Assembly (NCBI GenBank): GCA_016946835.1
Contig: JACVTC010000006.1
Coordinates: forward strand, 851,001-915,000
Reading direction: 5' to 3'
DNA length: 64,000 nucleotides
From: Neocallimastix lanati (nom. inval.)
Taxonomy: Eukaryota > Neocallimastigomycota > Neocallimastigomycetes > Neocallimastigales > Neocallimastigaceae
A program made the position numbers and the translations under genes. The notes beneath the pieces are model-generated. The model made no database searches and had not been told where the DNA came from. It saw nothing but the letters and a program-made list of their open reading frames with translations. This document shows positions 24,546 through 36,945 of this stretch, piece by piece (the stretch's first letter is position 1; each line of letters opens with the position of its first letter).

Positions 24546-25440
24546 TTATTTAATTGGGAATGAATTGGTTATTACTAATATTTTCCCCCTCAATAAAAGA
24601 ATCCTTGAAGTTAATAATTGAATCAATAAATTTAACGCAGAAAAGGGTAGTGTTAATAGTACCAGGCATATCCTCCATGAAATAAACATCTCTGGAGGTA
24701 ACAACAGAATTGGTAGAAGTATCCAAAATTCTATAGGCAAGAAAGAGAATCAGAAGCATATCCTAAGAAAATGCCAGGTTTAATATTGTTATCAAATTTA
24801 TTAGATTTGTAATGTGATTGTTATAGAAATAAGCTTTAACCATCCAAAAAAAACTTTAAGATGAGAAATATCAACCGCTTTATTAAAAAATAATTCATTT
24901 GGAAATTTCATTGTTAATACTTTGATGTGGATTTAAATTGTAAAGATAAGCAGCACAAAGAATAGCAGAATCCCAAAATTTATATGGTAGATTAGCGGAG
25001 TTGAGTGAAGTGGAAGCGCAACGATTAAGAGTTTGATTTAACCGCTCAGCATGACCATTTTGCTTAGGATTACCAGGAACTGAATGAATAAAATTCAAGG
25101 TAATTAATTAAAGATTTAATTGAAATATTCCCTACCATGATCAAATTTAAAATTAATAATATTATATGAAGTAGTATTAGAGATAAATTTATGAAATTTG
25201 ATAAAAATATTGGGAACATTCTGATTTATGTTTGATAAGATAAACCCAAATCTTTCTAGAAAAAAATCATCAAGAAAAGTAACATAATGATTGAAGTCAT
25301 TATAGGATGTTTCCAGTTTACCAACTACATCAGAATGGATTAATTCCAAAGGTTTAGTGGCATTATTAGGAGAGATATAGAAAGGTTTTCTCTTTAATTT
25401 TCTTTTTTTTTTTTTTTTTTTTTTTTGTTATTTTGCATTG
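24546..25440 (-). pseudogene. copia integrase
   Basis: Order on the minus strand: NCHQCKI near 25450-25430, the zinc Cys pair of the GAG-pre-integrase region; a poly-A run of about 20 bp that breaks the frame; KRKPFYISPNNATKPLELIHSDVVG and HYVTFLDDFF near 25390-25250; FDHGREYFN near 25120; VPGNPKQNGHAERLNQTLNRC...FWDSAILCAAYLYNLNPH (25098-24930); and the post-integrase NSVVTSRDVYFMED with IEGENISNN to about 24560. Frame breaks separate the blocks. Confidence 0.85.
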
Positions 25441-25879
25441 ATGACAGTTCTTGTCATGATTTCTAGTATGCTCAGTAACAAAAATTCTTAATATTATTGT
25501 TAAAGTAATGAGCCTAAATTAGGATCAATATTGTTTACGTAATTTTTAGTGATTATATTATTTGTAGGAACGGTATCAAACGTGAACAAGTTTTCTTCAT
25601 TAGCAACGATATTTTGCAATGAGATTATTATTTATTATATATTTATAGACGATCTTTATTATTTAAGCGTTTCATAATAATAGTACCTCCATTTACAAGA
25701 ATGGAATGAGTAAAAATAAAATTGTTTTGAATGTTAGACGCGTAATAAATGTTTGATAACATGAAATTGTTGGTTTTAAATTTGCCTTTGTAAGTACCTA
25801 CATTTTTTAACTTTATCTAAATCACCATTTGAATAAATAATATTTTTTAATATATTACTTTACTTAAATTATTTAAAAT

Positions 25880-25945
25880 TGTGTTTTTATGATTAGTTAC
25901 ATTAATGCCGGGACCACTATCAGTAATCCAATGAGTAGAATTAGT
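25880..25945 (-). pseudogene. copia aspartic protease active-site fragment
   Basis: Translates as STHWITDSGPGINVTN. The Asp-Ser-Gly is the protease catalytic motif, in the place expected between gag and integrase. The canonical DSGAS has become DSGPG. Confidence 0.7.
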
Positions 25946-26229
25946 GTTATTTTTTTATTTGTTGTTATTATTACAATTTTGAATGACTGAAATATTTCCT
26001 GTAAAATTGATATATACTTTATCTTCATCTTCATAATTATTTTCAGAAAAATAATATTATTGTTGTTTTTATTATCTTCAATTTCATTATTATCAATAAT
26101 ATTACTGGAGTGAAGATAATCGTTTTTATGATATCTTTTAGAAGAATTTTTTATCCTTTTTTTTTTTTTTTTGCTGGAAAATTTATAATTTTTATTTATT
26201 ATTAATATCAGATTTATTATTTTCTTTAA

Positions 26230-27180
26230 ATTAAAAGATGATATTTACAGTGGTCAAGTAGAATGACCTTTAGTTCTACAAATATGACCATAATACTCGT
26301 TATGAAATTTCTTATTATAATTTATTATTATTATTATTATTGTTGTTGTTGTTTTCATTTCTATTTATATTATTGACATTTATGTTGTTCGTGGCAGTAC
26401 CTCTTTTGATCTTAAAATTTCAGCTTTTTCAAAGAAATCATGCCTTTTATTTAATTTTTTTTCTTTTTTTATAAGTTCATCAAAAGTTTTGAATTGATAA
26501 ATTGGTGGTGAGTTTATACCAATTTTATTCAATTCATTTTACAGCATATAAGAGCTTTGGTTCTTCATCTAAAGATACTCTTTTTTTTTAATTTGTTACA
26601 TTCATTTTTTATGTTGCTCAAAGAGATCATTCAAATCATTAACATATTGAATATAATCATTATTAATTAATTTAAGATTAATAATTTTATATTCAAGAAT
26701 TTTTTTTTTTTAATAATGCTTGACCAGATTGATAGAAACGTTTTCTTTAATCTATCAATCATGCTATAAGCAGTCTTTTTTTTTTACATCCTCTGAGATA
26801 TTCTTTATTTGATTTTTCTTAACTGTTTATTATAATAGATTGAACAGCATTGTCTGATTTTATTTGACTTCTGTTCATCTTTGAAAAAAAAGAATTTCAT
26901 TCTCAATGTAGGAATCTAAATCATTGGCCATTAGATGTCTTTTTAAAGGCTCATACCAATCTAAGAAATTTTCTTTATTTAATATGAAATCTTTTTTTTT
27001 TTTTAAAAAACGGATTTCATTATATTTCCATAATATTTATTGAAGATAATTCTTTTATCATTAGATTCCTCATCTTCATAAGAAGAGATCGATTCATTGT
27101 CCTTATTATCAGTTGGAATCGATGAAATCGAACTCTCTTCAATATGATTATTATTGTTATTCTTTCTTTTTAGCCATTCT
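26230..27180 (-). pseudogene. copia gag
   Basis: An acidic Ser/Asn-rich N-terminus (ESSISSIPTDNKDN) is followed by ENFLDWYEPLKRHLMANDLDSYIENE, the copia gag pattern. Poly-A/T tracts break the frame near 27000, 26890 and 26775. Near 26290-26245 is a remnant of the zinc knuckle (YYGHICRTKGHST). Confidence 0.7.
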
Positions 27181-27310
27181 TTGAAACATTAATAAAAAAA
27201 TAATAATAATAATTTATTATATTTTAAAATGATTAGAATCATTAAAACGTCTTAAAAAAAATTAAAATTAAAATTAATAATAGGTCTCTTGGTATTTGAC
27301 ACTCTTAAAC

Positions 27311-27563
27311 TGTTAAGGAGTCAATATAAGATATGATGTGTACACTACAAAATGTATTATTATTCCATTAAATTTTATTTAATATTTATTAATTTATATG
27401 ATTTAAATAAAGTATTTAAAAAGACTCAAAATATTAATTTCATAAAAAAAAATTTTTTTTTTCTTTTTATATTTTACATACAAATTATTACCTAATCAAA
27501 TATTATAAATATTCATAATACTTTAATGTACAAAAGTTTAAATTATTATGTTGAACTTTAACA
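27311..27563 (-). mobile_element. 5' LTR of the copia element
   Basis: TGTTAAGGAGTCAATATAAG ... GTTGAACTTTAACA, with intact TG...CA ends and the TTATT duplication on its right. Confidence 0.9.
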
Positions 27564-27735
27564 TTATTGAATTAATTTATAATATATAATTAAAATTATT
27601 TATAACTGATATAATATAAAATAAAAATGTTTGAATATATTATAAAAAAAAAAAAAAAATCAAGTTTTCAAAAATTAAAAAAAAAAAAAAGTGATAGATA
27701 GATATTTCATAAGTAATAATAATAACATTCCCCCC

Positions 27736-27780
<45 letters not shown>

Positions 27781-28699
27781 TAATTAAAGGCTCAAGATTT
27801 AATCACAATTGAAGCTGAAAAGAAAAAATGTCTAAACTGCTATAAGTTTGTAAAAATTTTTATTTTCAAAGTAAATCTATTATGAATAATAGAATCTTTT
27901 TTTTTTTTTTTTTTTTTTTTGAGAAGTCTAGAAGACACTTTATCAGTTTTCTTTTTTTTCTTCTCTTTCTTTTATTGATTTATCAAGCCCTGAGAAAATA
28001 AAAAAAAAAGTATAAGTAAAAGAGGGACCTTTTTATTTTTATCTATTTTTTAACTTACTTTAGTATCTTTTAGCTTTTGAACACTATTAAATGTAAAGAG
28101 TCATTGGATTCTTTGGAAGGGATCCTTCTAAAATTAGGAAACCTTCTGTATTTAAATTATAGTATTATATAGAAAAGTTAGATAAATATTTATTTATAGG
28201 ATAATATTCATTGACTATGCTTAAATTATATGGTTTTTTTTTCCCTTTTTTTTTAAACTATTTATATATATATATATACTTATTTTTTAAAAACACAATT
28301 GTTTTGAAACATGAACCCAGAAGAGAATTTAATAAATAAATATAAAAGGCAAAAAAAAAAAAAAAAAAAAAATACTCATAAGATATAATGAAAGTGATTT
28401 TAATTATAAGCAATTTTTTTTTTTTTTTTTTTTTTTTTTTAGTAAATCGTCCTCTTAATCAGGGAAATATTTTTTGAAAAGATATGAATTTTTTTTTTTT
28501 TTTTTTTGCTGATCGTTCTATTCATTAAAATTATTTAGATTTATAATTTAATTTAATTATAAAATTTTAAAATTAAAATTTAAATATTAATAAAATGACA
28601 TAAGCAAAAGAAAAATTAACAAGAAATTTTTTTTATTTTTTTTATTTTTTTTTTTTTTTCGATATTAAAAGTACTATTGATTTTTTTTTTTTTTTTATT

Positions 28700-28907
28700 A
28701 TTATCTATCTTTTTACTTTAGTCTTTGAAATAAAAGGAAATTTAAATATTTTAACTATCAAATTCAATATTAATTAACCTTTTTTTTTAATAAATTTGTC
28801 AATTCAATTAAAAAAATTAAAAAATATTAGAAAAAAAAAAATAAAATAATAATAATAATATTAATAAAAAAGAATAATTAGTATTAATAAAAATTATAAA
28901 TAATTTC

Positions 28908-28938
<31 letters not shown>

Positions 28939-29054
28939 TTTAAATTAAAATCTTTTATAATTATTTTAAAAGGTTATTATAATTGGGTAAATATATTAAA
29001 AGTAATTTATATTCAAATTTAAAAGAAAAATTTATATAATTTTTTTTAATACTA

Positions 29055-29092
<38 letters not shown>

Positions 29093-29219
29093 ATTATTAT
29101 TATTATAATTTTATTTTATTTTATTTTATTTTATTTTATTTTATTTTATTTTATTTTATTTTATTTTATTTTATTTTATTTTGTTTTGTTTATATTTTTT
29201 TTTAATTGAATTGACGAAT

Positions 29220-29272
<53 letters not shown>

Positions 29273-29745
29273 AATAAATATTGAACTTAATAGTTAAAAT
29301 ATTTAAATTTCCCTTTTATTTCGAAAACTATTTATAATTTTATTTATTATATTTTATTTTTTTTTATTAAAATCTTTTTATACTTATTTTAAAAGGTTAT
29401 TATAATTGGGTAAATATATTAAAAGTAATTTATATTCAAATTTAAAAGAAAAATTTATATAATTTTTATTAATACTAATTTATTATTATTATTATTTTAT
29501 AATTTTTTTTTAATTGAATTGACGAATATATATAAAAAAAAAAGGATAATAAATATTGAATTTAATAGTTAAAATATTTAAATTTCCCTTTTATTTCGAA
29601 AACTATTTATAATTTTATTTATTTTATTTTATTTTTTTTTAATTAAAATCTTTTTATACTTATTTTAAAAGGTTATTATAATTGGGTAAATATATTAAAA
29701 GTAATTTATATTCAAATTTAAAAGAAAAGTTTATATAATAAGAAT
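28700..29745. repeat. direct and inverted copies of a ~250-bp AT-rich repeat
   Basis: AAAAGGTTATTATAATTGGGTAAATATATT occurs at about 28968, 29391 and 29669, each followed by AAAAGTAATTTATATTCAAA. Between copies are AATTGAATTGACGAAT and AAATTTCCCTTTTATTTCGAAA. At 28715-28840 the same words occur inverted. A related inverted/direct pair lies at 50780-51010. Confidence 0.85.
29108..29184. repeat. (ATTTT)n microsatellite
   Basis: About 15 pentamer units, grading into GTTTTGTTT at the right end. Confidence 0.95.
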
Positions 29746-31221
29746 CTATATAATTATTTATATTATATTATATAAATAAAAATATAAATTAAAAAAGTCA
29801 TACAAAAAAAAAAAAAAGGTTACTATAAATCAAATTAAATTGTTATTAAATAATTAAAAGTATTTATATACTTATTATAGTTATAAATGATTCTAGTTTT
29901 TTTTTTTTAAAAATACATATATATAATATATAAAGTTCAAAAGTAAAAAATAAAAACTATATTAAAAAAAAATTATTATAATTGTTATTAACAAAATCTT
30001 TTTGATAATTAAAAAAAAAAAAAAATTCATTTATTAAGCTATAAGCTTTTTATAATTCTTTATTATTATTATGATTAAATTTTATATCTAAATATATTAA
30101 GAAATGAAATAATTATTATTTTTAAAATTTTCAATTAATAAAATTATTTAAATATGACTTATAAAAAAAAAAAAAAAAAGTAAAAGAATGATGAAAAAAA
30201 AAATATATATTTTTTTTTCCACTTTAAAATAATTTAAAATAAACATTAAGTTATCTATTACAAATTTTTTAAAAAAAAAAAATAAAAAAATAAAGGATCT
30301 TTATACTTTTCCTTTTTTTTTTTTGTTGTTGCTATTATTGATTTTATTAACTTATAATTTTTAAACCTATGGTAAATAATAAAATTTTATTTTATTTTTT
30401 TTTTTTTCAAAAATTAAGAAAATTAAAATATGTTAAAAAAAATTATTTCTTTTAAAAGGAACCCAAAGTTAAAAATATAATAAATAGGAATAATAACTAT
30501 TAAAACTATTATAATTTAATTTAATTTAATTTATTAAAGGAAATTTTGGTAATCAATATTTGTATTTATTTATATTAAATATAATATGAAAAAAAAAAAA
30601 AAAATAAAAAAAAAATAAAAAATAAAAATAAACAATAAAAATAAACAATAAAAATAATTACAAATCAAAAATCTTTAGTTCAAATGGATTCATTAAAATA
30701 AAAAAAAATAAATAAAAAATAAAAATAAAATAAAATATTATAATAAAATATTATAATAAAATTATATTGCATTTTCATTATAATAAATATATATATAAAT
30801 CATTTATTATAGTTTTTATTTCAAAATTAAATAAAAAAAAATTTTTTTAAAAAAAAAAGTATTTAAAAAAATTTATATAATAATTTTTTTTTTAAAGAAA
30901 TTTATAATTAAATATAATAAAATAATAAAAATCATATTAAAAATAAAAAGTTGATTCCTATTTAATTATAATATTTATTAAACTTTTTTTAAGTTATTAC
31001 CTAACTATTTAACTATTTATATACCAAAAAAATTATAATATTTAATATTTATTAAACTTTTTTTAAGTTTATATCTTTTTTTTTTTTTTTTTCCTTTTCA
31101 TTAACAATTACCTAACTATTTATATATCAAAAAAAAAAAAATTTTTATTAATTTTAATTTTTTTTTTTTTTATTATTATTATTTCTAAATTAAAGTACTT
31201 TATAAATTAATAATTTGAAAG

Positions 31222-31259
<38 letters not shown>

Positions 31260-32016
31260 TAATAAAAAATATTAAATAAAAACAAACTAAACAAACAAAC
31301 AAACAAAATATATATATATATATATAAATTTAATTTTTACTTTTTTCAAAAGATTTTATTTTAATTTATAGATTTTATAGAGGTTACTTAAATAATTTTG
31401 TATGTTTTTCTTTTTTTTTTAAAAAAATAATTATTATTTTAATATTAATAATTATTTATTATAAAAAATCGTTTTTTTTTTTTTTTTTATTAGCTATTAT
31501 TATGAAAAAGTATAATTACAATGATTAAATTTTAATATAATAAATAAAATAATTGATATTTAAAAAAAAAATGTATTTTTCGTATAATTTCAAATATTTA
31601 AATGTATTATTGTATTATTGTATTATTATTATTGAAATATATATATATATTTATATATATTTATATATATTTTTAATAGAATATTATAAAATAAAAAAAA
31701 TTATAAAATAAAATAATAAAACTTTAAATTAAATATAATAAATTAATTATGATATAAATTTAAAATTCTATGTTATAGATTATTATAAATATATATATTT
31801 ATATATATATTTTTTTTTTCATTTCTATTGAAATTGGTTCCATATAAAATTGATAAGAAAAAAAAAAAAAACAAATATAAACAATTTTGAATTAGTTGAT
31901 ATTTGAATGGTATAATAATTGAATATGAAACGTTTTAATAGGAACGGACAGTAAAGTCAATTTTTTATTATTAATAATTATAATATTATTATTGTTAATA
32001 CCTATATTTTCCTTTA

Positions 32017-33246
32017 TTATTTTTTATTTTTTGAGGAAACATTTTCATTAACGATTGTCGTAGGAAATTCATTAGGATTTTTATATCTTACATAGATAGC
32101 ACCACTCTTTAAAGCCATAAAAAGCGTTTTTCTTTGATTTGTACCAAGCCATGATATATCTTCAAATGGAACGGGTTCATACGGTTCTGGATCACTTTTA
32201 GTAGGATAACCTGGAGCTAAAGGTTTATCTGGAATAGTATTTGGCCAATTTACAAAGATGAAGGGACAACGACCAGTAGAAAGTTGTTTCCATGGAACAG
32301 AACTATAACCAGTAATGTTGGCATCTTCCATTAATTTTCTACATATTCTAATAATTAATTGTTTTTGCTTATTTTGACGTAATTTCTTAAAATCTTGAAT
32401 GGTATTAATATTTTTAAATTCATCCCATAACATATCGTTCTTAGAGACTGAACTTACATTAGAATGATTAGTAATATGTAAATTATTATGAGTACTTGAT
32501 ATACTATTATTATTATTATTTTGGTTTAGCGTTAAATTAAAATTGTTGTTTCCATTTTTATTTTGATAATTCATGGATGAATTCATTGAATTGTTTAAGG
32601 ATTGGCTATTGGGTGAGTAAAGATTAGTAGTGTTGTTATTATTAAAGTTATTAATACCAATATTATTATTATTTATGTTCATATTTGGGTTATAGTTCAT
32701 ATTCATATTGTTATTCATATTCATATTCATATTCATGGTATTGGTCATATTCATATTATTATTCATATTCATATTATTATTCATATTCATATTGTTATTC
32801 ATATTCATATTATTATTTATATTCATATTATTAATCATATTCATATTGTTATTCATATTCATATTGTTATTCATATTCATATTGTTATTCATATTCATGT
32901 TATTATTTATATTCATGTTATTTATGTTGTTATTTATATTATGATTCATATTTATGTTATTTATGTTGTTATTTATATTATGATTCATATTCATATTATT
33001 ATTTATAATCATATTATTATTATTACTATTCATATTATTATTATTACTATTCATATATATAGTATTATTCATATCATTTTTCATATTATTATCATTATTT
33101 GAAGAATTTTCATCGAGAAGTTCATCGATATCTAAAATATTTTTTGTTTTACCAGAAGTTTTATTTATATTATTATTGGTTTGTTGAGAAGAGCCATTGA
33201 ATTCGTTATTATAGTAATTATTATTATTATTATTATTATTAGTATT

Positions 33247-33282
<36 letters not shown>

Positions 33283-33497
33283 TTGAGATACGGATAAACT
33301 AAGGATGGATTCAGTAGAATAAGGTATTATGCCTGAAGTCTGATGATGAAGGTAATTTTTATTATCTGAATTAGAATTAGATTGATTAATGAATAAATTT
33401 TGATTTATATTACTATTGTTATGAAGTTCATTTATGGAAGAAGATTGACTGTTATAGGGAGAAGAATGAGAAGATATTGGAGTTATGATGGATTGAA

Positions 33498-33558
<61 letters not shown>

Positions 33559-34561
33559 TGTATTGGAATAGTAATTATTTTTACCGAAATAACTATTTGA
33601 GACATTTTCATTTTTTGGAGTGACAACTTCATTTGATTGATTATTTTGATTAGATTCAATATTATTACTACTATGATAATAGGAATCATATTCCATTGAG
33701 AGTTTTGAGTTAATACTATTCTTATTAAATTTTTTCATGGTATTTAAATAGACCTCAAAACTAACTAATGAATTTACTTGTTCATTTTGTTCTTTATTCA
33801 TGGATGGGGTATATTCAAAAGTACCATCAATACCAAAATTATATAATAACATTATATTTTCCCATATACTTCTTAAGCAACTTAATATACAAATATCAAT
33901 ATGGTGACTATAATCTGAATTTTTATAAAGTGAAGGTGATGGTGGTAAATTAAGATTTTCTTCATTTTTTATTTGTGAGTTAGAAAAATATTGAAAAGGA
34001 AAAAATGGGGATTTTTGATCTTGATCATTATTATTATTATTCGTAGTATTATTATTTTCTTTTTTAATATTCGTTTCTTCTTTTTTTAAGAAAGGAAATT
34101 TATTAAGGTAACTAAAATTTTGTGAATGATAACTATTTTCATTTAAAGCGATATTATTGTAAAAATTGAAGGTATCTGTCCTTTCATTCTTTTCACCTTC
34201 CCATTTATAATATAATTTTTCGAATACATCAAAATTTATAATTTTTTTAAAATTCTTTTCTGTTATATGTATACATATATATATATTAATAATAATATTA
34301 ATAAAAATAAATAAATAAATAAAAAATTGGGAATTAATATTGTTTATCTTTTTTTTTTTTTTTTTTTTTTTTTTTTATTATTTACTTATTTTTACTTTTT
34401 TTTTTTTCTATAAACAAAAAGCATAATTTTTAAAATATTCATTTTTTTAAAAAAAAAAAATATATATATATATATATATAATAATAATTACCATAATATT
34501 TTTTCTCTATTAATTTTTTATGACAATAAACGTCAAAAGCCTTTATTTTCAAGGAATCCAT
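32017..34561 (-). CDS. Asn/Met-rich 770-residue protein, two exons, LisH-like N-terminus
   Basis: Exon 1 (34561-34492) begins ATG GAT TCC. A 232-nt intron (donor GTAATT, acceptor ACAG) joins it in frame to exon 2 (34259-32017), giving 771 codons with the stop. The first downstream ATG of the long open frame (33852) is internal, as the frame stays open back to the splice site. Residues 6-40 (AFDVYCHKKLIEKKYYEKNF...) fit the two-helix LisH pattern. A second conserved-looking piece (HIDICILSCLRSIWENI) precedes long Asn tracts and an (MNMNNN)-type array at about residues 420-580. The last 140 residues are non-repetitive (LWDEFKNINTIQDFKKL, IPDKPLAPGYPTKSDPEPYEPVPFEDISWLG) and look like a folded domain I do not recognise. 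By analogy with LisH/poly-N co-regulators a nuclear regulatory role is possible, but this is inference. Confidence 0.75.
32690..33070 (-). repeat. coding minisatellite of Asn-Met hexapeptide
   Basis: Eighteen-bp units of the AATATGAATATGAATAAT type encode NMNMNN with NMNINN variants. A poly-Asn run encoded by AAT repeats lies at about 33500-33556 in the same gene. Confidence 0.9.
34260..34491 (-). other. intron of the Asn/Met-rich gene
   Basis: Donor GTAATT at 34491, acceptor CAG ending at 34260. It contains (TA)n and a poly-A run of about 30. Splicing after TAT TAT G gives YYEKNF in frame. Confidence 0.75.
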
Positions 34562-36033
34562 TTTTTTTTCTATAATAAATTAATATTATTAATAGAAATA
34601 AATAAATAAAATTTTAATTATTTAATATTCTATTAATACTTTAATAATATTATTGTTGTTGTTATTTTACTTTTGTTATTCTATTTATTTCTTTTTTTAT
34701 TATTATTATTATTATTATTATAATTTCTATTTTTTAACGTTTTACTTTATTTTTTTATTTTTAAAGCAAACTTTTTCAATAAATTTTCTATCTTTTATAT
34801 ATATATATAAAAAAAGTGTATTTTACCCTTATTTATAAAAATTTCTTTGATATATCAATATAATTTTTATTATTATTATTACTATTATTATTATTGATTA
34901 TTAATTATTAAATACTTTAATAGTTTATTTTTTTTTTTTTGTGTGTTGGTATTTTTATATTGATAATTTTTATAATATTTAATTCTATATTATATAATTT
35001 TTTTATATATATATATTATTATTAGTATATATGTATATACTAAGTAAAATTGTTGATAAAAGATATTTCAATTATATCTTTATATATTTCTTCTATATCT
35101 TTTTTATCTTAATTTTATCTTTTACTAAAATATGCTTTTAACTTATTTTTTAAAAAAAAATTAAAACAAAAAAATTAAAAATTAGAGAAATTTTTGCTGT
35201 ATTTATATAAAAAAAAAAAATTTATAATTTTTTTTTTACTAAAAATATATTATTAATAAAAATAATGTATTAAATTAAATATTATTTTTTTTTTTTTTTA
35301 TTAATAAAGTTAAATTATAATAAATTTTTTATTTTTTATTTTTTTATTTTGTATTTTGTATTTTGTATTTTTTTAAATTTTTTAATTTTATATATATATT
35401 ATATTTTTTTAAATATATTGATATATTTATTTATATTATAGATAATATATATTGTTTTTTTTAATTTTTTTTTTCCTTTTTTCCTCTAATATTTAAACCA
35501 AATAAATTGATTAATATATTTGAACAATATATATTTATAATGCTTTAATTTTATTTTATAATAACTTTATTTAAAGATATATCTTTAAAGTTTTCTTTTA
35601 AATATTAAATATTAATTATTGTCCAGATATAATCACAAATGAATTTACAATATATATTATTATTATTTTTTTTAGAATAAAATACTCTATTGTTTATATA
35701 ATTCTGTATATATTATGAATATATAAATATTGTAAACCATTCAAAAAAAAAAAAAAAATTCAATATTGAATCATTTATTGTTATTCTATTATCTAATTAT
35801 AAATATATTTATATAAATGGAATTGACTGGTTAAACTTTAATAAATATAATTTTTTTAATATTTAATAATATAAAATCAAATTTTAAAGTGATTTAACTT
35901 TATATATTTTAAATAAAACAAAATAAAATATTATCTATTGAAATATTAAAACATAATAAAAAAAAGTTTATTTAATATATTTTAAATAAATATTCAACTA
36001 TTTTTTTTTTTTAAATTTATTTATTAAAACTTT

Positions 36034-36067
<34 letters not shown>

Positions 36068-36780
36068 CAATTGATATATAATTAAAATTATTTCCATATA
36101 AGGGAAATTTTAAATATAATTAATATAAGATGAATAATGATTCTTAATTCTATTTTTAATGATTAAATTAAATTCAAGAAAAAAATTTATTATGATTTTA
36201 AAATATTTATATTTTCTTTAAAAAAAACATTTAACAATATTTTTTTAATATGATTAATTAATTTTTAAATGAAAGTGGGTTTTTTAATATGATTATTTCT
36301 TAAAATCAAATAGTAATTCAAAAATATATTAACATTATTATTCCATAGTATATTAAATGAAACTTTATTTAAAATATATTCCAATCAATTGGCATTTTTC
36401 TTTTCTATTCTTTCTATATTTTAATTTTAACTTAATAATTAATAATTTTATAAAATAATACTATTATGCATATTCAATATTTTTATGTATTTTTTTTTTT
36501 TAAAAAAAAAAAATAATAATAATAATAAAAATAAATATGTGTATAGATACAATATCTTAACATTTTTTTTACCCATTTTCGTTGTTAAAAATAGTCCTAT
36601 ATATCACCAATAAATATTACTACTCTCTCATGGATAAAAAAAATTTTTTTTCTTTAAAAGATAAAATAAAAAATAAAAGATATTAGCTATTTTAAAAAAA
36701 TATATATATATATATTTAATAGATAAAATTTATATTATAATTTACAATTATAAAATTTAAAACATTAATAAATATAATTT

Positions 36781-36945
36781 ACTGTTTTCAAAAAAAAAAT
36801 ACTATTATTTGTTTTCAATTAAAAAAAATACTATTAATTGTTTTCAATTAAAAAAAAAAAAAATACTATTAATTGTTTTCATTTAAAAAAAAAAATACTA
36901 TTATTAATTGTTTTCAATTAAAAAAAAAAAAAGAAAATTGTTTTC
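36781..36945. repeat. minisatellite, ~5 units
   Basis: Units of TACTATTAATTGTTTTCAAT followed by a poly-A stretch of varying length. Confidence 0.85.

Larger units (their letters stand above)
22957..27563 (-). mobile_element. nearly full-length Ty1/copia retrotransposon
   Basis: Two related LTRs (22957-23199 and 27311-27563) enclose a minus-strand gag-PR-IN-RT series. TTATT occurs immediately outside both ends (22952-22956 and 27564-27568), the expected 5-bp target duplication. A polypurine tract reads as TTCCCCCTA just right of the 3' LTR (from 23200). The LTRs differ at several sites and the coding region is broken, so insertion is not recent. No convincing primer-binding site was recognised next to the 5' LTR. 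Confidence 0.9.
27564..32016. other. intergenic block of homopolymers and repeats
   Basis: AACATTCCCCCCC followed by about 40 A at 27722-27773 resembles an LTR end plus polypurine tract. From 27780 to 28160 the sequence is more complex: plus-strand EAEKKKCLNCYK and minus-strand RFPNFRRIPSKESNDS can be read, but neither gives a consistent spliced frame. The remainder holds the repeat cluster at 28700-29745, (AAAC)n near 31287, and poly-A/poly-T runs. No gene is supported. Confidence 0.5.
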
